Shown piece after piece: positions 33,012 through 42,983 of a stretch of 64,000 bases of DNA (position 1 is the first letter of the stretch; every line of letters starts with the position of its first letter). A program made the translations under genes and the position numbers. Source of the stretch: Diaporthe sp. PMI_573 (Eukaryota; Ascomycota; Sordariomycetes; Diaporthales; Diaporthaceae); NCBI GenBank assembly GCA_021399435.1, contig JAJTUP010000002.1:1426001-1490000 (forward strand), given 5' to 3'. The notes under the pieces are model-generated. The model was not told where the DNA came from. It was given only the letters and a program-made list of their open reading frames with translations, and made no database searches.

Positions 33012-34202
33012 GTTTGTCGTAGATATATAGTGAATGTTCGAAAAGGATCGTGTGATTTTGTATACAATATAGAGAATGGATATCTGTCCCACCAGGGGGA
33101 TATTCAAGTAATTTGTTTAAAAAGAGTGTGGACTGGTCTGGATTCCGTGAGAGCTCGGAAGGGATAGAGGTGGCACCTCGTTCGGTATATATGGGTGTGC
33201 ATTGCCTCACTTGAGCCCCATGGGAACTGTGAGCCACCCGGTATGCCTTATCGTCCCTACACTTGCCGTTTTCAGAACGCGCCGAGAGCGAAAGAGGCTT
33301 GACCCCTCAATCGCATCATCCGTGGACGATGGAAGGGCCGTCCGATGTTGAGGTTTCGAGGCTTGGAGTCTAAGTGTTTCGAACCCCACAAGCACAAGCT
33401 TATCACTGATGCTTCTTTTTGGCTCCTAACCTGTAAGGGCAAAGTTAGAGCAATTCAGATGATGCAAGGCAAGGCTTCTCAGTCGACTCGCATCACGGGA
33501 TAGAATAGGGATACGGCAGTGGGTGCCAAGACCAGACCTCGGTCAATTCTTCTACAGCTACAGATTCGTTCAACTCTATCCGCAAGGCAACGGCTTGGTT
33601 CAGATGGCTGTCGCCATCCTGCAACATGTTCATCTGAGGCTCACGATGCGTGAGGCTTCTGCCTTGCGGTTGGTTGAACAGTCGCCTGATCGTCCCGAGT
33701 TCCCTTTTTTCGACTGCCGTTCGTCGAATCGAAAACACCGAGACCGTTGCGGCGCTGCACCATGCCAAACGAATTGGATGGCATTTTGCCCTTCAATCCA
33801 ACCTCTCAACAATATCATGTGCCCGTGCAGCTGTTTCCAGCATCGCCCTCCTGCATATTTCCGACTGATGGCCGAACCTTGCGCAGATCCACATGCTCAG
33901 CAAACATGTCGGTGATCTCCCGTCGTTGCAGTTTGCCGAGTGATTGAGCACCTGCTGTCAGCGCTAGAGCCCCTCCTAAGCTCCTCGGCATGAAATTTAT
34001 TGTTTCCTGCCGAGTCGCGGGCTCACCCAGTGAGCCGACCCGGACTTCGGTTGCTCCAAGGCCCTTGCACAGCAACCCACATGTGCGATGAAACCGCACT
34101 TAAGACGGGAAGTAACTTCCTCGACGCCTTTCGCTCCCGGCAGGAAACATCGTAGGAAAGTCGAACTCTCATCCAAGAATGACGTTGTGCCAAAGACGTC
34201 TC
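33012..34202. other. Intergenic: AA9 promoter and IMP3 3' flank
   Basis: The left part holds the AA9 promoter. Between 33490 and 34100 several minus-strand frames overlap with shifts and stops, and I could not join them into a gene by splice signals. No supported coding region. Confidence 0.45.
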
Positions 34203-34957
34203 TCATAGCAGCTCGAAGTCGTCCAGCTTGTCTCTGTACTGCATGATGTTGCGCTTGATCTTGCTACCGACGGACCAGGTCACGAAGTCCTCAAGCTGCC
34301 GGGTGACCAAAAATGCCGGGTCGGCTACGATACATCGAGGTCAGTCAAGCTGCAAAGAGGAAAGGTAGCGTACCAGGTAGTTGTGGACCATAACTTACTG
34401 ACAGTCTCCGTTCCGACACGGACATGTCCTTGCTCGATCATTTTCGTGGCAGCCTGGACGGTCTCAGCCATCCTTAGGCGCGTCACTGCCGAATATATCA
34501 GCATGGGGCTCAGACGGCGTTGGGAAAGCCGAAGGCTAAGACTCGAAACATACTGACGACAGGAAGGCGTCGCCGTGCAAAGGCAGACACGGTCGCGCCG
34601 TGCTCGACAGAGCTGAGCTTAGACGTGGAGGACAGGATGCCCATGTCGTAGACCTTCTCTAACAGGAGCTTCTCATGCTTCCTTCGCACCTCGTTCTCTG
34701 GGGGCATGAGCGAGAGCCGGTGGGCAAGCTGCCGCAGTGACTGCATGGGTTTTCGTTAGACAACCAGGCTGAGGTACCGTACTGGGACAGAGTGCACTCA
34801 CGCCGCATAGTCGGTTGTACTTGTTATAGTCCTCAGGCTTTTGGATCATGTAACGCCGTATGACATTGTGGTCGCGGTGGCCATTGTCCTGCTTATAGGT
34901 GATGAAGTCTGTCTTCTTGAGCAGCTTCTGCTCATGATGCTTGAGTTTTCTGACCAT
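34203..34957 (-). CDS. IMP3: U3 snoRNP protein IMP3 (S4 domain)
   Basis: Four exons on the minus strand (34802-34957, 34554-34740, 34399-34485 and 34203-34324) give 183 aa, equal to the yeast length. Imp3 is part of the small-subunit processome and helps base pairing of U3 snoRNA with pre-rRNA in the nucleolus. The start [18 protein letters not shown] and the block [20 protein letters not shown] are diagnostic. An S4 RNA-binding domain lies at about 108-160 ([40 protein letters not shown]). The C-terminus [20 protein letters not shown] also matches the family. Introns are 61, 68 and 73 nt. The gene starts 266 nt from the start of bS18m, head to head. Confidence 0.95.
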
Positions 34958-35223
34958 GGTGCCGGTATTTGTACTTGAAGCAACACACACGGTCGGCGAT
35001 ATGAAACGGGGTTTGATGAGAGAAAGAAGTCGTCGATGTTTCCGTGCTGCCAATTTCTGGTGGGTCAACTTTTTCAGCGGGTCGGCACCGACTCGGCCCC
35101 ACATGGCTGCACCCCGGCCTGCCGCAGAAAATCCGCTAGAAACAACCCGGCCAGAGCGACCGACCTCGACATCGCAAGTCGATTTACCTCAGTTCCAGCG
35201 AGGGCGTCGACCAGACAGCCACA

Positions 35224-36174
35224 ATGCCACCGAGGCTCTCATTACAACCGCTGTCGCGGCAATTGAAGCCCTGCACTCTCCAACAGAGGGCTGCAATCTC
35301 TTCGACAGCCAGAAATGGAGCGCGTACGTTGCAGAAACATCCTCCCCAAGACCCAGCGACCTGAAGGCTGACGCCCCGAGCAGTGAAATTCACCAACAAC
35401 AGCGCGACCAAGGAGCTCATCGACATGGACGACGGCAGCAGCGGCGGCAGGTCGGACCCCAGCGGTGGGAGCGCGTTCAACAGATCCTCGCCTGACCAGC
35501 CGGGCCAGCCCACGGGCCATGACCAACTCACCAACTTGTTGAACAGGTCGGGCGCGTATAAAAAGCTCGAGATCAGGAGCGACAACACCGCACAGAGGGC
35601 AAAGGAAACTATGAACCGGGAGAACCTGGCGCGGCAGTCGACGCGGAACTGGAAGCCCGGCGACATCTACGCGCCGCACGACCTGTCACCGCAGGAGATG
35701 GTCAAGTGGAAGGCGCCTAAGCAGCCGACCAAGGACATTATAGATATGCTTGGCTTGAATCCTCTGGATCACTATAGGGTACGTTGCTGTCCTGTCTGGG
35801 CTGAGAGGCTTGCACAGCCATCATGGGTGTATCAAACTGAGAGACGGAGGGCGCCGAGCCAGCAAGGACCGGCGTGGAATGATTGAATACTCTTTGCTGT
35901 ACTCTCTGAGCAACGCTGACCCAGCCTACAGAACTTCTCCATAATGGCCGAGTTCATGACATCGATGGGCCGCATCAAGCACTCGAAGGAGACGGGACTA
36001 CGACCGGTCAACCAAAGGAAGATGGCCAAGGCCATCAGGAGGTCGATCGGTATGGGACTCCATCCCAGCACCCATCACCACCCAATGATCCTCTTCCACC
36101 AGAGACAAAATGCACCAAGATACCAGAACACCAAGATACCTGATCCCGACAGGCAGAAGATCAAGCCAATATAG
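35224..36174 (+). CDS. RSM18: Mitochondrial small-subunit ribosomal protein bS18m
   Basis: Exons 35224-35323, 35384-35778 and 35932-36174 give 245 aa. The start MPPRLSLQPLSRQLKP is Arg-rich without acids, and AAISSTARNGALKF follows, a good mitochondrial presequence. The donor GTACGT at 35324 and acceptor GAGCAG at 35383 are the only combination that joins this frame to the next exon. The S18 domain is split by intron 2: DIIDMLGLNPLDHYR, then NFSIMAEFMTSMGRIKHSKE and TGLRPVNQRKMAKAIRRSIG. The middle (about 45-90) is Ser/Gly/Asp-rich. The C-terminal tail after MGLHPSTHHHP is less certain, because a donor-like GT occurs near 36050. The function is translation in mitochondria. Confidence 0.88.
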
Positions 36175-36256
36175 TTGGTCAGTTGGCCTTATGTACAATC
36201 AATACCATTGTATTTGTCTGATAGAGATCCACCCGGTTCAATATTGCGGTGTGCTC

Positions 36257-38747
36257 TCACGCGTTCTCATACTGCGCTGCGCGTAGTCTCTTCATCTGCA
36301 GTTGTACTCGGTCCGTGCCACGCACTGTTTTGACCAATTTCTTATCCTTGGATAGGCGTACCCCCAGCTCAGGAAACTCATGTGCAAGCCATTCGCGGTA
36401 TTGGCTTTGTAACTCTGAAATTGTGAAGGCGTTGAAGATCTCGGCGACTCTGCGCAAATTGTCAGCATCCAATGTATCGGGTCCACGCCATGATTCAACG
36501 TGTGACTTACGTGTACCAGTCCGGCTCTTTCCCGTAGCTAGCCTCCATGCCGGCCAACAACGCCTTGGCGTCCTCCAGACGCCCCTGGCCGGCATTCATG
36601 ACGATGTACGAACAGTAGACGCCGATTGGGATCTCAATTTCCATCCTGTGCATCTTGTCCCATATGATCTGGGCTTTCTCATCACCGTATGGCAGGACCT
36701 GGCACACCCGGAAGATGATGCTCAGGCTGGAGTAGCTCGGGCCCTCTGCCGACATGGAGATTTCCCGCCAGAAGTCAAATGCCTGCGAAGGTTCGTCGCA
36801 TGCGGTGTAAGCAAGCATAAACGCGTTGTAGAGCTTCGTCGTCGGCTGTATCTTCGTGTCCATCTTGAACATGTTGTGGATCATCTGCACGCTCTCCGCG
36901 TCCGGACAGGCCCCCAGCCCCTCCAGGCAGGCCACGTAGGTGGCGAGATCGGGCCGCATAGCGTCGTTGTCGTGCGCGCGCATGTGTCCGAAGATGTAGC
37001 ATGCCATGTCGGCACGCTTGCGGTCGAAGAAGCTCTCCATGAGAGCCACCCGCTCTTGTCGGCTGGTCTCTGGGAAGAATTGCCGCAAAATATTGTAGCA
37101 ATCCCATGCACGTGCCGTGCTTACGTCGCGGTCCTGGCAGTACTTGAGCAGGCTGTCCAGTATGAGCTGTCGGTCCTCCATGCTGAATTGCTTGACATGA
37201 AGACTGAGTGTGTCAATCACTTCGTGAGCCCTGTCATTCTTAAGGAACATCAAGCATAGCCCAACAACAGTGTTGGGCTCCAGCTCCACCTCCCGTCTCT
37301 CGACATGGCTCAAGACGGTCAGGACTTGATTATAGTCCAAGGGAGTAGCATAACATAATTGTCTGATGTACTGATTGATGGCCTTGATGGGCTGGCCCAC
37401 CAAAGGGGTGCAATGGATCAGGTCATCAAAAGCTGATGCTGCGCCGACGGCATCTTCGCCAGCCGTTCGTGCTTCCAAAAGCAGAGAGTAAGTGACTGCG
37501 TTCGGCCTCAGCCCTAGCTCGAGGGCCAAACTATTTATTCGCTCGGCGAACAGAGGGTTATCATGCTCGACTGCAGCTGAGAGCAGCCCGTTGATCGTGC
37601 GAGTGTCTGGCCGGACCGAATCGTTCTGCTCGTTGGCCTGGATCATGACGTCCATCATGCGCCTTATGTGGTCGATGTCTTTGCCTTGGTAGACAGCCCA
37701 CCTCAAGATCACGTCCCACCAGGCCTTTGGTGGATTGGAATCGCAAAGCTCCTGCATGGCCTTGTTCAACCAATCCGGCTCTCTTTTCGTCCGAGCTGAA
37801 AATTTGATCAGTGCCACGTAGGCGTCGGGCCTTGGTCTCGTATTGTCGCGAATTGGCTTTTCGAACCACTTTCGGAGGCCACCTTCACCGTCCGCGTCGA
37901 GATCACCATAGAACGATGTCATCGTTCCATGGAAGTCGGGAGAGTAGCCATAGCCGGACTCGAGCAGCTCATTCGCGAATTCCTCCAGTTTGGCCTCGTC
38001 ACCCTCTCTTGCAAGGCCCTTGAGCACGAGATAGCGAAGAACATTTAATTGATTCGCCCTTTTTGGATCAAATTGCGGATACAGATCTCGGAAGCTCAAG
38101 AGAGTGTCCATTGCCGTCTTCGTAGCGTTCTGTCGTATGAGTACCACTATGTAGCGTTCCAGATCATCCGAATTCAGTTCTTCGACCCTGTCTCTCTCGT
38201 CGACAGGCTGGCCGGAGTATTTGAGGACATTGAGCTGGTGATAGATTTGTGTCGCGAGCTCTACGTGGTCTGTGGTACTGCCACGCTCCGATGGCAAGGA
38301 GACAATAAACAAGGCTTTTTGAAGGTCCTCCTTGGTCAAAGTGGTTTCAATTACCGTATCCTGCAAATAGTCGACAAGCAGTCTTGCGCAGAAGGCTTGG
38401 GTCGAGTTGAGGGGTTTCTTGCGCAACATCTTGTAATTGAAAAAGGTCCGGAATGCCTCGATCAGCTCTTCTCGGGAAGGAAGCTGGGTGTTCTCCACAG
38501 AACGGGCTCGAAACTCGACAAATGTGCCGAAACCTGGTTCGAAGTCGCCCTCTTTGACTTCTCTTGGAGGTCTTTTGAAGAGGTTCATCTTCATGAAGGT
38601 CCGGCGGGGCGGGTTCCTGACGACCGCACGGTGGGAGCATGTGGCAGTCGGTCGAGAGGAGCTCGGGAGGGCCGGGGCTGGCGCAGAAGACAGGCCATTA
38701 CAGGCCAGCAATCGTCGGTACACATTGCGCGTCGAGCTCGAGCGCAT
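36257..38747 (-). CDS. Pentatricopeptide-repeat protein, CIA84-like complex I assembly factor
   Basis: Two minus-strand exons (36511-38747 and 36257-36449) give 809 aa. The start MRSSSTRNVYRRLLAC with many Arg/Ser and no acids suggests mitochondrial import. The body is all-helical with degenerate 35-residue PPR-type units, for example NAVTYSLLLEARTAGEDAVG, TTKLYNAFMLAYTACDEPSQ and IGVYCSYIVMNAGQGRLEDA. Overall length, layout and fungal restriction suggest the Neurospora complex I intermediate-associated protein CIA84, which binds the membrane-arm intermediate during NADH dehydrogenase assembly. That assignment is from memory of the family and moderate. The second exon adds a short helical C-terminus (VAEIFNAFTISELQSQYREW). 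It stands head to head with the coiled-coil gene. Confidence 0.8.
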
Positions 38748-39264
38748 GGTGGAGGCAATATTCAATCAAGGATAATTGACCTGCGTAGCAGTTAGTAGCG
38801 CGTCGCAACGAGCAAGCTTTACATTTGACCAGCAATTTACCTAAGCATGTTGCAGACGATCAATTGGCTGGTCCTCGACGACGTTGCCCGACGTGTGAGC
38901 TCGCTGGCGGCTCCGGGAAGAATTGTGTGGAGGAAAGACTCCGTGAGATCTCTAATCTATGGGCGGGTCGATGACTTCAGTCGCGAAGCTCCAAGCTTTC
39001 GGAGCCGGGGCGCCAAATTGCGGTACTGACAGGGGTCTCCATTTACGGGATGCAGGGGTACCGTCGGCGGTACTGCAGTAGAGCTATTCAACCAAGCCCA
39101 GAAGCAACACCGCGTCAATCCTCTGCGTCTTAGACAGAACCTTGACAACCCATCATCACATCACCAGTCAAAGATCCTACCTGCAGCTCTGCATTTGCTG
39201 ACCAGAATAGCCACTGCTCGAACCAGAACCTCACCCCGAAACACCTTAGCTCAGCTTGTTCATC
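38748..39264. other. Divergent interval between the PPR gene and the coiled-coil gene
   Basis: About 520 nt between two start codons. It holds both promoters. I see no further gene. Confidence 0.5.
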
Positions 39265-40249
39265 ATGAATGGCCTCAATGGCAGCAACATGCCCGCGTTG
39301 GTGAACGGCTACCCCACGCCGGCCGGCTATCAGGCAGAGCTGGCCTACATTTACAACATGGTCGAGGTGTTGAGCCAGCAATTGGCTGAGAACAAACGTG
39401 CCTTGGAGGACGTCGTGGCCAGTGTCGGCCGGGTCAGGAATCGAGCAAGGACGCAGTCGCTAGGGAACGAGGAATTGCTGTCCTCGGCCGCCGACGACCT
39501 CGGCAGTACGTTGCACTCTCCTATTTTCTACCCAGTGCCAGGATGCTGACCTCAATGACCCATCTCAAGCACAAGAAGCAAACATCGACACCACCATCTC
39601 CCTGCTCACCGAGCTGTTCGAGCGTGCCAAGTTCAGCCGCGACGAGTACCGGACCCTCTCCACACACTACGCCTCCGTGATCGCCGCGATGCTGAAGCAG
39701 CTGCACGACTACAAGCAAAAACACGTCGCCGACGTCGCCTCGTGGCACCGGTCGTACCGCGCGCAGCTGGCCGAGGAGCGGGCCGAGAACATGAGGCTGC
39801 GCGAGCAGATCTGGGAGATGCAGGCGCACGCGGGCAAGGCCAACGAGAACCTGCGGCAGTTCCGCTCCAAGTACGACGAGGACGGGGCGCGGTGGGAGCG
39901 GCGCGTCGACATGAAGGCCATGCGGCAGGAGCTGCGGTTCTGGAAGAGGTTGGCCATGCCCGAGATGCCCGACGACGACCCCTACTGGAGTGACGACGAC
40001 GACCTGGTCGACCACATGGAGAAGCTCAGGCTGCAGGAGATGGAGAGGAAGGCTGCCGAGGAGGCACTGGCTGGTGTTGGGGCCATGGACCAGAGCATGG
40101 AAGGCCAGGGGCAGGACTCGACGCTGGGCATGCAGCAGATGGGGGGCGTGGCGATGCAGAGAGAAGATTCGCTTGGAGTTGGAATGCCGGTCCTGCCACC
40201 GAGGCCTTCGAGTGCGGCGAGCACTGGATCGTCTGGACAGCAAGGTTGA
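39265..40249 (+). CDS. Conserved coiled-coil protein of unknown function
   Basis: Two exons (39265-39505 and 39570-40249) give 306 aa. The ATG at 39265 has a good context (TCATCATGAATGG). The protein opens with MNGLNGSNMPALVNGYPTPA. Helical segments follow (YQAELAYIYNMVEVLSQQLA; DTTISLLTELFERAKFSRDE), then a charged coiled coil (KQLHDYKQKHVADVASWHRS, RAENMRLREQIWEMQAHA). An acidic motif MPEMPDDDPYWSDDDDLVDH comes next, and the C-terminus is a Gln/Met/Gly-rich low-complexity tail with PVLPPRPSS, a possible SH3-binding proline motif. I believe the family is restricted to filamentous ascomycetes. I do not assign a function. Confidence 0.85.
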
Positions 40250-40760
40250 CGCGAAGTGACTCGGGCAGAAAGACCTACTAGTCATGCTCGTGGTCTGTAA
40301 TATTCCTATCTACTGCTAATCTTGCATGGCAAGGCAGAACCTCGGCTCTCTGATACCCCAGGTCTTTGATGAATCGGATCCCATTTCTTGAGAGCATCAC
40401 AGTGTTGTCAGTGCGAATTGAGAATGAGGTCATGGAGATCTTGACACTTGTGTCCTCCCGAAGGGAGTGCCGCGCACTTTTGTTTCGGCTACTCTCTTGA
40501 CTGTATATTGGTACTGAATACACGAGTAGGACGGCATACTGTCTCTTTCAGAAACATGGCAGTGAGGACATCCATACCGAACCGTATTTTCCGCAAATGG
40601 ATGCCCAACCCGTTGGGATTCATCCCAGAATTCTCAATCGAACGCACCACTTCCCCGTTGTAATGTACAAAGTTCATCAGTCATTATATCTGCTAAGCGA
40701 CAGCAAGGCCTTGTGTGTCGCGCAGCCCCCCTCCCTAGTTTCCAGTCACCTTTTGCTTCA
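40250..40760. other. Convergent interval coiled-coil gene / UBR7-like gene
   Basis: The 3' flanks of two converging genes. No supported coding region. Confidence 0.5.
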
Positions 40761-42505
40761 TCAATACCCAGGTTGCTCGTGCCGATGGTCTGACTTTGCA
40801 GACTCACCCGCCTCTTTGATTGCCTCATCGTCGCCGCGCAGCTTTGCAAAGTACTCCTTGATGTCGTCGGCGCTGATCGCTTGCCCGCTGTCCGCAAACT
40901 GCTGGAAGAAAGGCTTGAGCTTGTCCTTGAGCTGGTTGTATGCCATGACACCTTCGATGGCGCGTACCCGGTCCACGTTGCGCAGGGCACTCTCGCCCCG
41001 CTCGTACAGGCTGCCGCTGCCGTGGGTTGAACCGCCGTTCTCGGATCCGTCCTCGGAGACCGGGGGCTCATATACTTCCTCCTCTTCGAGAAGCTGGGGG
41101 TGTGGTGCAAGGTTGGGGAAGCACTTGGCGCATCTGCAGAGGCGATCCCTAAACGACTCTGTGCAGAACAAGGAGAATGTTCCTTCTGGCGCTGAAGGCA
41201 AGGCGTCGTATTTACACGACTCTGTCTCACTGCTGACCTTGGATTCTGTCACGATCGTGCTGTCATCCTCGGGCTTGGGTTCAACGACAGCGTTGCTGGC
41301 GGCACCAGACTCAGCCTTAAGCCTCTTTGATTCTTGGGAATCCATGGCCTCGTCATCCTCAGCCTTGCGCTTCTTGTTCGAATCAGCAGGACCCTCGTCC
41401 GAGACTGACTTCTCTCCAATGTCACCTTCGGGCCTGTAGTGTACCGGGAGGAGGAATCTTGGAGTGCCTACATATCGCTTGATCCAGGCGGCGGTTTCGA
41501 CACATTTAAAACAGATGAAACTCTCGAAGTCTTCATCTGCGGGAAATCCGGTAGGGTTCGGTGTCTCCTCCTCATCGTCGTCTCCGGTTTCGTTAGCCGT
41601 GGCTGATACTGGTGCATCGGCTTCTCTTTGACCTTCTGTCTCGGCCGTCTCTGATATTGGAGGCAGTGCACCACCCTGAGAGTTCGCAGTCTGCTGAGGT
41701 TTCTTCCCCTCCATCTTCTCGTACCACCTAGGCCCGAGACCCATGATGCAGCCGGGATGATACCAGTCCTCGCCACAACCTCCCGTCTCGTGTGTGCCCA
41801 GTCCCAAGCATTGATACATGGTCCCTTTCTGTTGGAACGGGTCGTAGTCGCACTCGCAGACGCAGAATCTGTTGCGGAAATTCTGGTTGTATTTGTTGTT
41901 GGCAGCCGGCTCCTCGGAGTGGACGTCACCCTTGGCGTTGGTCGTAGGGTTCAAGCGCAAGGTGCAAGGACTCGTCGCAGGCAGGCGCGTAGTGCCACAG
42001 TCACAGGTGAAGTTGCGCTTGGCAAAGATCTCGACGAGCTGGTGTTCGCCGTGACATTGCACGGAGCATGCGTAGCAAATTCCCGCGGCATTGTATGGAT
42101 CAGTCGGGTTCGCGGGTAGGGGGTTGCAAGTGAGGCATGAGTAGACGTTCTGACGAAGGGCTCCAAGGTCCTTGGTGCAATTCGAGATGCTCTACCATGT
42201 GGTTAGACACCGGATGTTCTGACGGTGATGCGCCAGGATAGTATGGATAGTTGTACTCACGTATGGCAGTGCCTCGCGCGCATCAGCTTCAAGCTGCTCC
42301 TGCTCCCGAAGGATACTAGATCATGTCAGAAAGCTGGTGGAAACGGAACAATCATTGAGCTTGTGGGTGGCAATGCTCACTCGGCTGCAGTCTGTGAATT
42401 GTCGCTACGCTGGGAGGTGCTGTCGCGTCGAGTCAGAGTAGCCGGCGCTGCTTGCTCTGTGTCACTTGCGCCGGTATTCTCCATGGCTGGCGCGGAGGGA
42501 TCCAT
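40761..42505 (-). CDS. UBR7/Mlo2-like protein with UBR box and atypical PHD finger
   Basis: Three minus-strand exons (42381-42505, 42261-42315 and 40761-42191) give 536 aa. After a short acidic/Ser start (MDPSAPAMENTGASDTEQAA) the protein has a UBR box at about 65-130, with Cys/His pairs in SCLTCNP, GICYACSVQCHGEHQLVEIF and FTCDCGTTRLP. A PHD-type finger follows at about 160-260 (RFCVCECDYDP, MYQCLGLGTHETGGCGEDWY, HPGCIMGLG, FICFKCV). A long Glu/Asp/Ser-rich linker leads to a Cys-containing helical C-terminus (RDRLCRCAKCFPNL; VMAYNQLKDKLKPFFQQF). Human UBR7 is an E3 ligase for histone H2B; fission yeast Mlo2 affects mitosis when overproduced. Domain order is the same. The 55-nt second exon encodes ILREQEQLEADAREALPY. 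The gene is head to head with MCM2. Confidence 0.9.
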
Positions 42506-42983
42506 GTTGCGGTGGTAGACGAAGAGTAAGAGCAGACTGTAAGTTCCAGAGGGGATTGGATGTATAAGGTGCTAGAAAGAGGCTCCGCGATTGGTGACGG
42601 TTATGTTGCTGGTCTCGGGTCGCGCGACCCGCGTCGGAGCTGCTGCTGACGCTTGATGGGGTCTTGAGCTGCCTGCCGACCGTTTCTTGGCACAACGCGA
42701 CGCCCATGTTCTCAGACTTACTGTCCCTGCGTTGCACTTTGGGTCCGGCGTTTTGATTGAAAGCAGAATAAACGCGCTAAAAATCAATTAAACGCGTCGA
42801 CGCGTGGGCGCGTAAAGTGATCCTCTTTTGCAAGCTCGCTTTTGCCCTTTTGTACCTTGAGCCTGCCTGAGACTCCAACCCCACTTCACTTCCCAAACCT
42901 CGCCGAAAGCCCTCTCTTCTGCATTGCCCTATTTTTTACACCAAGAGCCAAACACAGAGAAGAGACGAGCACGCGCATGCAAG
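42506..42983. other. Divergent promoter region UBR7-like / MCM2
   Basis: A 478-nt interval between two start codons. It contains the MCB palindrome at 42792-42805 and a nearby ACGCGC variant at about 42778. The plus strand becomes CT-rich toward the MCM2 start. Confidence 0.6.
42792..42805 (+). promoter_or_regulatory. Double MluI cell-cycle box, perfect 14-bp palindrome
   Basis: The sequence ACGCGTCGACGCGT contains two ACGCGT boxes separated by CG and is its own reverse complement. MCB elements bind the MBF complex (Mbp1/Cdc10-type with Swi6) and drive G1/S transcription of replication genes. It lies 179 nt upstream of the MCM2 ATG and 287 nt upstream of the UBR7-like ATG, so it could act on both. 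Confidence 0.65.

Noticed and set aside
33493..34099. Protein-like minus-strand frames between AA9 and IMP3.
   Set aside because: The frames carry stops and shifts and could not be joined by plausible splice sites. There was no family resemblance.
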